A program made the translations under genes and the position numbers. Positions 49,983 through 58,036 of a DNA stretch of 64,000 bases are shown here, piece after piece. Every line of letters begins with the position of its first letter. Position 1 is the stretch's first letter. This DNA is from Azotimanducus sp965220185. GTDB taxonomy: Bacteria > Pseudomonadota > Gammaproteobacteria > Pseudomonadales > Azotimanducaceae. Under the pieces are notes generated by a model that saw nothing but the letters and a program-made list of their open reading frames with translations, searched no databases and was not told where the DNA came from. The stretch covers positions 1,550,001 through 1,614,000 of the forward strand of contig OZ244807.1 of assembly GCA_965220185.1 (NCBI GenBank), read 5' to 3'.

Positions 49983-52267
49983 GGCTCGATCGTCAGCCTC
50001 ATGGTCTCGTAGCCTAGGCCCTGTAGCGCGAATTCAACCGTGTCTGAGCAATTGGGCGCAAGCGCGATCATCGAGCCTCCGCCACCGCCGCCGGTCACCT
50101 TGGCACCAAGGGCGCCTGCACCTCTCGCAGCATGCACCATGCGCTCGATCTCCGGAGAGGACACCTGCAAGCCATTCAGCAGGCCGTGGCATAGGTTCAT
50201 GGTTTCGCCAAGCGTGTCCATATCGCCATTCGTAAAGGCGCTGACAGCGCTCATTGTGTAGGTTTCAATTTGGTCGAAAATGCGATCGTAGGCCTCTAGG
50301 TGCCGGGCGCGGGCAGCGGCGACTTGCGAGACCATGCGCGCCGTGAGGCTTTCTCGCCCAGAAATGCCGATCACGAATGGCACAGGCACGGCTGGCGTGA
50401 CGCGCGAATACTGCGGCGATCCCTGGTTCGATTGAAAGAGTAGCGTTTCGCCATAGGTGGCGACAGTGTTATCGATACCAGAAGGGCTGCCGTGGGCGGC
50501 CATTTCACACTCAAACGCAAGTTCGTTGACGCGCGCGTGATCAAGACCGAGGAAAAAGTGCAGATCGAGCGCGCGGATCACTGCGACGGCGAGCGCTGCC
50601 GAGCCACCAAGTCCCATCGCTTTGGGCACGGCCGGAAACACTTCGATAATCATCGGCCGCGATTCGAGGTGCAGCTGTCGAAGCACAAGCGCGAGGATGC
50701 CGATGGTGCCTTGCGGATGCTCATCAAGCGAAGGCACGCGCTGCTCGATGTTCCAGCGTGGAATGAGGAGCTGAATGCCGCTTGTCGCATCCTTAACGCG
50801 CGCTTCAACGGCGAGTGGAATCGGCGCCGCAAGCGCATGACGGCCGTAGACAACTGCATGTTCGCCCATGAGGACGATTTTGCCGCAGGCTTGGCTGCGT
50901 GCTTCTTGGGCACCCCCGTGCAACGCGCTTGGCGAAGCGTTGCGGCCTCGTTCTCGAATCGACTGTAAGATTTCCTTGGCTTTCCATACTTTAATGTCTC
51001 CGGACTCGATCAGCTCATCAACCACCTGGTCGAAGTTCTCGGTGGGCGCCTCGGCGCTCAAGGCGACGCTGCGCGCATGAAGCGTCATATGACCTTGCTG
51101 TATGCCGACGGTCGATAGTGCGCGCAGTGCGGCGAAATTCTGCGCGAGTCCAACGGCGCCCATGATTTGGGCGAGCGTGCGTGCGTCGGGAGAGCCAAGA
51201 AGGCGATAACAGAGCTTCACGAGAGGGTTGGATTCGAGCGAGCCACCCACCGTGCCAACTTTCATAGGCATGCAGAGCTCGCCAGCGAGATCGCCATCTT
51301 CGGTTTTGTACCACTTGGTGAGCGATTGATAGCGGCCGCTGCGTGCTGCATAGGCGTGCGCCGCAGATTCGATGGCGCGCCAGTCGTTGCCAGTCGCAAT
51401 GGCCACCGGATCAATGCCGTTCATGATGCCTTTGTTGTGGGTGGTGGCGCGGTATGGATCGGCGATGGCGAGATCATTCGCAAGGATGATGCCATCTCGC
51501 ACTTCAGCGCCAGAATAGCCCTTGCCTTCAAGGTTCTGCTCGCTGACCACCGCCCGCGCCGTGACCAGCGCGCGGTCCGACAGGTTGGACAGGATGCGCA
51601 GAAACACGCGCCCGTTGGTGATTGATTCGACGAGCGAAGCGATGCCCTCGCACATGGTGTTGACTAGGTTCGCGCCCATGGCCTCGCGGGTATCGACAAT
51701 CAAGTGCAGGACCAGCATCTCGCCGGACGCTGTCGAGTGCTGGTGGACCTCGATGGCCTTGGCGCCGCCGCCGCGCGCCGCCATCTTTGGATGCAGGCTG
51801 TTCGCAAGGCTAATAATCTCATCGCTTCGCGAGCTTAACTCCGCGGCTGCCTGCCGGGCGTCTGCTAGGCTGACAACTTGCACTTGGCCGATGAGCAAGG
51901 GATCGGAAGCTTCAGCTTGGAATCCGCCGGAAAGCCGGAACAGGCGCGCTGCGCCGGAGAGTCCTGCGACGATCGAAGGCTCTTCGACGACGAGCGGCAC
52001 CACTCGATCAATGCCGTTGACAAGGAAGTTCAAGCCGAGGCCGAGCGGCAGGCCAAAGACGCCGATGACGTTCTCGATCATGCTGTTCGCATGTCCGACC
52101 TGAAGGCCCGCCTCGTCAAGCAGCGCGAGGTCCGCATCATCAAGATGTCCCAAGGACTTGAGCGTATTGGTGCGCTCAGCGACCGACAGGCGAAAGAAAT
52201 GGGGGATGCGCGAAGAAGGTCGCGGCTTGTTTGATTGAGTTGCGAGCGCTTCAGTCACACCGGACAC
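49979..52267 (-). CDS. Fused class II HMG-CoA reductase and mevalonate kinase
   Basis: A 762-residue bifunctional protein. Residues 1-~445 are class II HMG-CoA reductase: Glu in MIENVIGVFGLPLGLGLNF, Lys in THNKGIMNGIDPVAIATGND, and His in QQGHMTLHARS. Residues ~455-762 are mevalonate kinase of the GHMP family: GKIVLMGEHAVVYG (462-475), GLGGSAAL (552), GSPSGIDNTVATYGE and KVTGGGGGG. It would turn HMG-CoA into mevalonate and then 5-phosphomevalonate in one chain. The HMGR fusion I know well is MvaE, to thiolase; this pairing is different. GTG 52267 overlaps the previous gene by 17 bases. Confidence 0.95.
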   Translation of the reverse strand: MSGVTEALATQSNKPRPSSRIPHFFRLSVAERTNTLKSLGHLDDADLALLDEAGLQVGHANSMIENVIGVFGLPLGLGLNFLVNGIDRVVPLVVEEPSIVAGLSGAARLFRLSGGFQAEASDPLLIGQVQVVSLADARQAAAELSSRSDEIISLANSLHPKMAARGGGAKAIEVHQHSTASGEMLVLHLIVDTREAMGANLVNTMCEGIASLVESITNGRVFLRILSNLSDRALVTARAVVSEQNLEGKGYSGAEVRDGIILANDLAIADPYRATTHNKGIMNGIDPVAIATGNDWRAIESAAHAYAARSGRYQSLTKWYKTEDGDLAGELCMPMKVGTVGGSLESNPLVKLCYRLLGSPDARTLAQIMGAVGLAQNFAALRALSTVGIQQGHMTLHARSVALSAEAPTENFDQVVDELIESGDIKVWKAKEILQSIRERGRNASPSALHGGAQEARSQACGKIVLMGEHAVVYGRHALAAPIPLAVEARVKDATSGIQLLIPRWNIEQRVPSLDEHPQGTIGILALVLRQLHLESRPMIIEVFPAVPKAMGLGGSAALAVAVIRALDLHFFLGLDHARVNELAFECEMAAHGSPSGIDNTVATYGETLLFQSNQGSPQYSRVTPAVPVPFVIGISGRESLTARMVSQVAAARARHLEAYDRIFDQIETYTMSAVSAFTNGDMDTLGETMNLCHGLLNGLQVSSPEIERMVHAARGAGALGAKVTGGGGGGSMIALAPNCSDTVEFALQGLGYETMRLTIEP

Positions 52268-53138
52268 CGTGCATGTCGATTTCGAGGTTCAAGGGAAGTA
52301 GGCCGGATTGTACGGCAACGCGCTCAAAGGCTTGCAAGGCCTCGCCGTTATCGCAGAGCGCGATGCCAATGTCACCACCCCCCGCCCCCGATTGCTTGTA
52401 GACCAGAGCGCAGTTGAACTGCCTCTCGATTCGCATGGCTTCCGAAGCGAGATCGCTCAGAATGGGACACACAATGTCCAAGCCATACTTCCTATCGAGT
52501 GAGCGCAGGCAGGACTGGAAGCGCGCGATCGCGTGAATCAGGTCGCTTGCGCCAGCATCGACCGATTCGGCGATCACGCAGGCAGCTTCGACGAGGGCGG
52601 CTCTCTCTCGCACGCTGTCCCATCGTTTGATCGCGCTCGTGGTCGCCGCCGGAACACTCGACGCAAATGTCTGCCAGTGAATGCCCTCGGGCAAGGTCGT
52701 GGGCACCGGCGCATGCCCTTGGCGGTAGAGGAGCACGCCGCCATAGGTTGAGGCGGCGACATCGAACCCGCTTCCCGTGCCCGACTGAAAGCGTCTATGA
52801 ATGGCGAATGCATCACGGAAAACATCGCTTGCGTCACCAGCGCCAATGAGCGCGGCAGCCGCGACGCACAGCGCAGCTGATGATCCCAAGCCGAGTTTCT
52901 GGCCTTGGCGAAAAAGCGCGCTTGAGTCGAGGGTGATCTGATCGGACTGGTTGACCGAGAGCCCGAAGTGCTCGGCAATGGCGACGTGCAGCGGCGTCGA
53001 ACAGGGGGTTCCATGTCCGAACGAAGCTTGGCCACGACGATCAATGGCCATCACGAGCGCTGGTGCGCCTTCGAGCACGGCGAATTCTCCGGCAATCAAC
53101 ACCTTGCCTGGTGCGCTTGCGCGTGTAGCTAAGGACAC
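52251..53138 (-). CDS. mvaK2: Phosphomevalonate kinase
   Basis: A 295-residue GHMP kinase. ASAPGKVLIAGEFAVLEGAP, the ATP loop KLGLGSSAALCVAAAAL and GTGSGFDVAASTYGG are typical of phosphomevalonate kinase, as is the late SGAGGGDIGIAL. It makes 5-diphosphomevalonate. It overlaps both neighbours (ten bases with mvaD, 17 with the HMGR-MK fusion). By order it fits the step between the fused kinase and the decarboxylase. Confidence 0.9.
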   Translation of the reverse strand: MSLATRASAPGKVLIAGEFAVLEGAPALVMAIDRRGQASFGHGTPCSTPLHVAIAEHFGLSVNQSDQITLDSSALFRQGQKLGLGSSAALCVAAAALIGAGDASDVFRDAFAIHRRFQSGTGSGFDVAASTYGGVLLYRQGHAPVPTTLPEGIHWQTFASSVPAATTSAIKRWDSVRERAALVEAACVIAESVDAGASDLIHAIARFQSCLRSLDRKYGLDIVCPILSDLASEAMRIERQFNCALVYKQSGAGGGDIGIALCDNGEALQAFERVAVQSGLLPLNLEIDMHGVRCD

Positions 53139-54073
53139 GCCCGAATCACCTTTTGCACGTCCGCAACCGCGCCGACCTGTGCTTCAACGAGCTCGGCGTA
53201 CTCGGGCAGATATACGCATTTGACTTGCGGGCCAGCGTCGCAGGTGAAGAACACCGGAACGCCTTGTGCTCGAAGCGCGTCAATAACCTGAATGACCGCG
53301 AACGAGGATGCGTTGAGATACTGAAGGGGTGGGTCGGATGTTTGCATGACCGTCAACATGCCGAAAAAACTCCATCGCGCCGCCGCCGACAGTGCGTCAA
53401 AATCCCGCTCTGCGATAGCTTTGACGGCGCGCGCGTACATCTGCCGGTTTCCTTCAAGCCAGGCTGGGTAGGCGGGTGAAGTGCTTCGACTCAGGCGCAT
53501 GCCATCAGTCGAAGACACCGCCTTCGGTGCTTGCGAGCAGATTGCGATACACACGCCGAGCGGCCAAGCATCCCAGTCAAGCACCTTGCGCGCACCCCAC
53601 GCATCGTGCGTGCCTGTGCATCCATCGAGCGCGATGTAGCCGGTAGCCACTGAGCGCGCCGCAGAGGCCGAGCCGAGCCGGGCGATGCGACTTAAGGAAA
53701 CGGCGTCGAGATTGAGATCGAGCAGCGTGTTGATCGCCAGCGTCAGCGCCGCGAATCCAGATGCCGACGATGCAAGACCGGCCGCGAAAGGGAAATTGCT
53801 GCGAGAACGAATAGCGAGCGGCGGAATATCCAGCCCAAGCAACTCCGAATTGCCACGCAGATGCGCGAGCCAGCGGTCGATGCGTCCGCTCTTGTCAGGC
53901 TGTCCTGAAATAGTGATTTCGTCGCGCGTTCGCGCAAATTCAACGCTTGTTTCGGTGGACAAGCCAAGCAGCGGGATGGATATCGACGGCGTCGCCGGTA
54001 TCCGCAAAGCGTCATGCGACTTGCCCCAATATTTGATCAGTGCGACATTGGGGTGTGTGACTGCGAAGGTCAA
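53129..54073 (-). CDS. mvaD: Diphosphomevalonate decarboxylase
   Basis: A GHMP-family decarboxylase producing IPP. Signatures: AVTHPNVALIKYWGKSHDAL, FPFAAGLASSASGFAALTLA and ASAARSVATGYI with the catalytic Asp in CTGTHDAWG. The frame is open to GTG 54157, but TTG 54073 (MTFAVTHPNVALIKYWGK) matches family starts. Neither start has a good ribosome site, and the region upstream is a decayed amidase gene, so the present start may be recent. It is the first gene of the mevalonate operon. Confidence 0.92.
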   Translation of the reverse strand: MTFAVTHPNVALIKYWGKSHDALRIPATPSISIPLLGLSTETSVEFARTRDEITISGQPDKSGRIDRWLAHLRGNSELLGLDIPPLAIRSRSNFPFAAGLASSASGFAALTLAINTLLDLNLDAVSLSRIARLGSASAARSVATGYIALDGCTGTHDAWGARKVLDWDAWPLGVCIAICSQAPKAVSSTDGMRLSRSTSPAYPAWLEGNRQMYARAVKAIAERDFDALSAAARWSFFGMLTVMQTSDPPLQYLNASSFAVIQVIDALRAQGVPVFFTCDAGPQVKCVYLPEYAELVEAQVGAVADVQKVIRACP

Positions 54074-54336
54074 GGATCTGGATAGCTTGGAGGTGTCGTG
54101 AATGCGAAGCCCTCGCGTTCCAGCAACTTCGCAACGCCGATTGGCAGCCCTGCCCACGCTCCATGTGCGTGGGTTGCCACGTCGTGGGTGCGCTCGGTGC
54201 CCGGATGCACAAGCGCGTTGGTCTTCGCATCGTGAGCCTCGATTCGCGCGAAGAAATACTCAAGGCGTTCTGCCGCGCGTATTTCGCGGCTTCGAAGGCG
54301 ATCAAGGAGTGAGGTAGCGGACTCGTAGGCAAGCAT
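54070..54336 (-). pseudogene. Amidase-family gene remnant
   Basis: An 88-codon frame. Its first ~45 residues (SATSLLDRLRSREIRAAERL then EYFFARIEAHDAKTNALVHP) match the N-terminus of GatA-like amidases. It then jumps to AGLPIGVAKLLEREGFAF, like an amidase C-terminus, so nearly all the catalytic domain (Ser-cisSer-Lys) is deleted. It overlaps the start of mvaD and may carry the operon promoter region. Confidence 0.6.
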
Positions 54337-54498
54337 CTCTCGCGAGGTTCAACGTTCGGACGGGGTAGTGTAGCGGCAATCCCAATGAAAACGCCTGAGA
54401 CAGTCCAGAGGAACACCTGACGGTTGATCTGACAAGCGTTCGGTGATGGTATAGCATGGCTATCGCCGTCACACTGTGGCATCACAAAAGGACTTTCG

Positions 54499-55569
54499 AT
54501 GGCAGACTTTCTATTTGCGCTGTTGAGCGCGTCGGGGATACTGATCGCTTACCTCGCCGGGCTCTATATCGCGTCGTTGCTGCTTCCTGGAGCGCGGGTT
54601 GACTTGCCTGATGACGATGGCGGCACGCACGTCTTCAAATTTAATGGCTTGGCAGCGCTCATCCTGACCCTGGTCGTGGTCGGCATCGGCCAAGCGCGCG
54701 GCTGGTTCTCGCTGTCCGCGCTGTATCACAACTTCCTCGAGCTGTTCGTGGCGGCTAACCTCATTGTACTGGTGCTGGCCGGTTGGCTGTACTGGCGTGG
54801 CAGGGGCGTTGAAGGCGCAGCAAGCGGCTTCTGGCAAGGCTATATCATTGGGCGGACGCTGAATCCGACTTGGCGCGGCATGGATCTGAAGTTCTTCAGC
54901 TACCGACCCTCTTTGATCGGGCTCGCGCTGTTCAATCTGTCTTTTGCAGTCGTTCAGTATGAGACCCACGGTGAAATTACCTTGGCGATGGGCCTCTACC
55001 AAGCATTCACCCTGTTGTACGTGTTCAATTACTTCCAATTTGAACAAGGCATGATTTACACGTGGGACATCATGAGCGAGCGATTCGGATGGATGCTGGG
55101 ATGGGGCAATCTGGTGTTCGTGCCATTTTTCTACTGCATCGCTGGCTGGTGGCTGGTCGATGCCCCGGACACACTGTCGCCAATTGCGGCTGGCCTGATC
55201 ACGCTGTTGTTCTTATTCGGCTTCTGGGTGTTCCGCGGCTCGAATCAGCAAAAGCATCGCTTTAAGCAGGATCCCAACATCAAGATCTGGGGACGGCCAG
55301 TTGAGACCTTGGACGGGCGCCTCCTGGTGTCCGGCTTTTGGGGCATCGGTCGCCATCTGAACTACACGGGCGAGATTTGTGTCTACATCGCCTTCCTGTT
55401 AACGACAGGATTTGTTTCTTGGGTGCCTTGGGTGCTGCTTGTGTGGGTGATCGGATTACTCGCGCATCGCTCATATCGCGACGACCGGCGCTGCCAAGCG
55501 AAATATGGCGCCCTGTGGGATCGTTACAAAGAGAGAGTGCGATTCTCGATGTTGCCTTACGTGTATTAG
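54499..55569 (+). CDS. Sterol C14(15)-reductase-like membrane protein (ERG4/ERG24 family)
   Basis: A 356-residue polytopic protein with about nine membrane helices. Family signatures: GRTLNPTWRGMDLKFFSYRP, WGIGRHLNYTGEICVYIAFL, and the C-terminal RSYRDDRRCQAKYGALWDRY ending MLPYVY. In eukaryotes this family reduces the C14 double bond left by CYP51, or C24(28) and C7 bonds. Its placement four bases before a CYP51 gene favours C14 reduction. AAGGACTTTCG precedes ATG 54499. It is divergent from the mevalonate operon. Confidence 0.9.
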   Translation: MADFLFALLSASGILIAYLAGLYIASLLLPGARVDLPDDDGGTHVFKFNGLAALILTLVVVGIGQARGWFSLSALYHNFLELFVAANLIVLVLAGWLYWRGRGVEGAASGFWQGYIIGRTLNPTWRGMDLKFFSYRPSLIGLALFNLSFAVVQYETHGEITLAMGLYQAFTLLYVFNYFQFEQGMIYTWDIMSERFGWMLGWGNLVFVPFFYCIAGWWLVDAPDTLSPIAAGLITLLFLFGFWVFRGSNQQKHRFKQDPNIKIWGRPVETLDGRLLVSGFWGIGRHLNYTGEICVYIAFLLTTGFVSWVPWVLLVWVIGLLAHRSYRDDRRCQAKYGALWDRYKERVRFSMLPYVY

Positions 55570-55574
55570 GGTCT

Positions 55575-56963
55575 ATGTTGAAGACTGAGGCCACCAAAGC
55601 AACCGAGATGCCGGCGTTGGCCGTGCCGAAGCTCGCAGGCGGCTGGCCGGTGCTCGGTCATATGAGAGCCTTCCAGAAGGACCCAGTGGCAATGCTCGCG
55701 CGCGGCGCGTGCGATCTTGGTGAACTGTATCAATTCCAGATCGGCCCTCAGTCATTCGTGCTGTTCGCCGGGCCGCCCGCGCATACCGCCTACTTCAAGG
55801 CGCCAGACGATCAATTGGACGCCAAATCGGTCTATCAATTCACGGTGCCAATGTTCGGGCGCGGCGTAGCCTACGATGTCGCCCCGGAGATCATGTCGGA
55901 ACAGCTCGGATTCCTGTTTCCAGAGCTGCGCGAATCGGCGATGGAGCGCTTCGCCCGCATCATGTTCGAAGAACTGGAAATGTTCGCCAATGCCTTTGAC
56001 GATGAAGGCGAAATGGACCTGCCTGTGGAAATGAATCGGCTCACGGTCAACATTGCCAGCCGCTGCTTTCTTGGCGAGGAGGTGCGCAATCAAGTGGATG
56101 CCGGCTTTGCTGCCGCGTATCACGACCTTCAGGCTGGCATCAACACCTTGGGCTTCTTCTTGCCGCGACTGCCGACGCCAGCGCATCGAAAGCGCGACCG
56201 GGCGCGGCGGCAAGTGGTGGATATCTTAAGTCGTGTCATGCGGCAGCGGCGGCGTGCCAGCACCGAAGCGCAGGATTTCATGCAGGCGCTCATGCGTGCC
56301 CGCTACAAGGATGGACGGGCACTGACCGACGATGAGGTGTCGGGAATCCTGCTCACCGCGCTCTTTGCCGGCCAGCACACCAGCGCGGTTCTAGCCACTT
56401 GGACGGGGCTTGAGCTGTTCCGCGCAAGCGACTATGTCGAACGTGTCCGGCAGGAGATGCGCGATGTTTATGGTGAGACCGGCACTATGACCTCAGTGCG
56501 CCTGAAAGCGCAATCACTCATGGAAAACGCTGTGCGCGAGTGCGAGCGACTGCACCCGCCGCTCATCATGCTCATCCGCAAGGTGCTGAGGCCGATGCGC
56601 TATCGAGACATGACCATCCCCGCTGGCACCTTGGCAATGGTATCGCCAGCGGTTTCCCACCGGCTTCCCGATATCTTCGCCGACCCCGACCGTTTCAATC
56701 CAGATCGCTTTGCCCCGCCTGCATCAGAGGCCAAGCAGCATCAGTTTGCGCTGATCGGCTTTGGTGGCGGTCGGCATCGCTGCATGGGCAAGAATTTTGC
56801 CATCATGCAGATCAAGGCCATTTGGACGCTGCTGCTCGACCGCTTCGACTTTTCGTTTGACGGCGCCTTTCCCGAGCCGAATTACGGTAGCTGGGTGACA
56901 GGTCCGCATTGGCCCTGCCGCGTCCGCTACCGCCGCCGCGCGCAAGCGACCATTGTTTGTTGA
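55575..56963 (+). CDS. cyp51: Sterol 14-alpha-demethylase, CYP51
   Basis: A 462-residue P450 with the CYP51-diagnostic I-helix LFAGQHTSAVLATWTGLELF, the substrate-recognition segment YQFTVPMFGRGVAYDVAP, ExxR in RECERLHPPLIMLIRK, and the heme loop FGGGRHRCMGKNF with Cys403. CYP51 removes the 14-alpha methyl of lanosterol-type sterols in three oxidations. There is no N-terminal membrane anchor, as in bacterial CYP51. The frame is open far upstream inside the reductase gene; ATG 55575 four bases after its stop is the sensible start. Confidence 0.95.
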   Translation: MLKTEATKATEMPALAVPKLAGGWPVLGHMRAFQKDPVAMLARGACDLGELYQFQIGPQSFVLFAGPPAHTAYFKAPDDQLDAKSVYQFTVPMFGRGVAYDVAPEIMSEQLGFLFPELRESAMERFARIMFEELEMFANAFDDEGEMDLPVEMNRLTVNIASRCFLGEEVRNQVDAGFAAAYHDLQAGINTLGFFLPRLPTPAHRKRDRARRQVVDILSRVMRQRRRASTEAQDFMQALMRARYKDGRALTDDEVSGILLTALFAGQHTSAVLATWTGLELFRASDYVERVRQEMRDVYGETGTMTSVRLKAQSLMENAVRECERLHPPLIMLIRKVLRPMRYRDMTIPAGTLAMVSPAVSHRLPDIFADPDRFNPDRFAPPASEAKQHQFALIGFGGGRHRCMGKNFAIMQIKAIWTLLLDRFDFSFDGAFPEPNYGSWVTGPHWPCRVRYRRRAQATIVC

Positions 56964-56980
56964 AGGACGGACGAAGGTCC

Positions 56981-57658
56981 TCAAAAAGGCATGATTTGGT
57001 AATTGCCGTCGATGATCAATCGACCGAAAACGTAGAGGCCAAGCAGTGGAACAAGGATCCAAGGCCCATTTGGTGTCAGCACGACGATCGCGAGCTCCTT
57101 GCCGGTCATGGTGAGGTGCTTCTTGCTGATGAAGACGCTTGCGATGTAGATGGAGGTTGCGTACACCCACTGCCAACACAGCGCAAGCCCGATCATGCCT
57201 GTCACGACAGCGGGCAGGAACTCAACGGTCAGCGCAGCGTAGAGGATGAATGTTGGCACCAGCGTGGCAAAGCCGTTCCCGACATCCACATTGAAACCGA
57301 ATGTCCGCCGGTCAGCGTAGCTATTGTCATAGATGGCGTAGGCAGCCCATGCATCCGCCCAAACCGTTGGCGAAAGCACTTGGGTGAGGGGCACCCGAGC
57401 GGTCAAAAACTCAATCGCAGGGCTGATGCCAGCTTCTCGCTGTCGTTCTTGCCAGTAGCCGAGCCGCTTCTCGATGTAGTCTCTGCGCAAATAGAGACAG
57501 ATCTCCCAATAGCAGATCAGGAGATTGATTGAGAAGAACAGACTGAAGGCGATGTAGATGGCATTGATGGTCCCGTAGGTCTCCAAGCGCAAGCCAATCC
57601 CAGCTCCGAACATGAGCGCGACGGCGATGATAGTAATCCAAACAACGCGAATCTTCAT
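56981..57658 (-). CDS. Uncharacterised multi-helix membrane protein beside CYP51 (possible EBP/EXPERA-like)
   Basis: A 225-residue protein with about five hydrophobic helices. I do not recognise it with confidence. The stretch DAWAAYAIYDNSYAD, then NGFATLVPTFILYAALTVEF, and the last helix TPNGPWILVPLLGLYVFG recall the layout of EXPERA proteins such as EBP (sterol delta8-delta7 isomerase), which carry WxxYAxxDxRY, a central acidic residue and a late NxxWxxxP. This is resemblance by eye only. It converges on CYP51 with an 17-base gap. ATG 57658 is preferred; the frame is open to 57727. Confidence 0.5.
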   Translation of the reverse strand: MKIRVVWITIIAVALMFGAGIGLRLETYGTINAIYIAFSLFFSINLLICYWEICLYLRRDYIEKRLGYWQERQREAGISPAIEFLTARVPLTQVLSPTVWADAWAAYAIYDNSYADRRTFGFNVDVGNGFATLVPTFILYAALTVEFLPAVVTGMIGLALCWQWVYATSIYIASVFISKKHLTMTGKELAIVVLTPNGPWILVPLLGLYVFGRLIIDGNYQIMPF

Positions 57659-57736
57659 AGCAGCATTTATCTTAGGTGGTGAGTGCAACGCATGAGCCAT
57701 GCTATAGAAGTTCGTGCGCTGACTCAACGCGAGGTG

Positions 57737-58036
57737 CTATGTTGCGCCTGATGTCCGCTCGACCCAGCGGCTCGTCGCGCTGGGAATATCGGGCATATTG
57801 CCAAGCGGCGCAACGCCGCACGGGGGCTGCCCGCAGCCACCCGAAGGGTGCGCCCGCAAGCGCCCGTCTTTGGCGCCGGGAATGGAGCCAGGCAGGATGC
57901 GTTCTTGAAGTTCCCTGATGTCGAGCAGCAGGAGTTCCGCGTGTTCCCTGATCTCGGCGGCAAGCCCCTGCACGCTCAGGTTTTCAATGTGTTTCTTGGC
58001 CACTTCAACTTCTTCAAATATTCGCTGTATTGGCAT
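57737..58036 (-). CDS. Small coiled-coil protein coupled to the histidine kinase; repeat-derived tail
   Basis: A 99-residue frame. Residues 1-50 (MPIQRIFEEVEVAKKHIENL ... LLLLDIRELQERILPG) form an acidic amphipathic helix. From about residue 60 the sequence (GCGQPPCGVAPLGNMPDIPS) is encoded by the dispersed repeat and is probably not native. The ATG lies 23 bases inside the kinase gene, so it is likely co-translated with it. No homologue is recognised. The odd tail suggests that the repeat displaced the original stop. Confidence 0.5.
   Translation of the reverse strand: MPIQRIFEEVEVAKKHIENLSVQGLAAEIREHAELLLLDIRELQERILPGSIPGAKDGRLRAHPSGGCGQPPCGVAPLGNMPDIPSATSRWVERTSGAT
57778..57814 (-). repeat. 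Dispersed core repeat (copy C)
   Basis: On the minus strand it contains CTTGGCAATATGCCCGATAT, matching copies at 15289-15325 and 20508-20544. It lies in the 3' end of the small coiled-coil gene. Confidence 0.65.
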
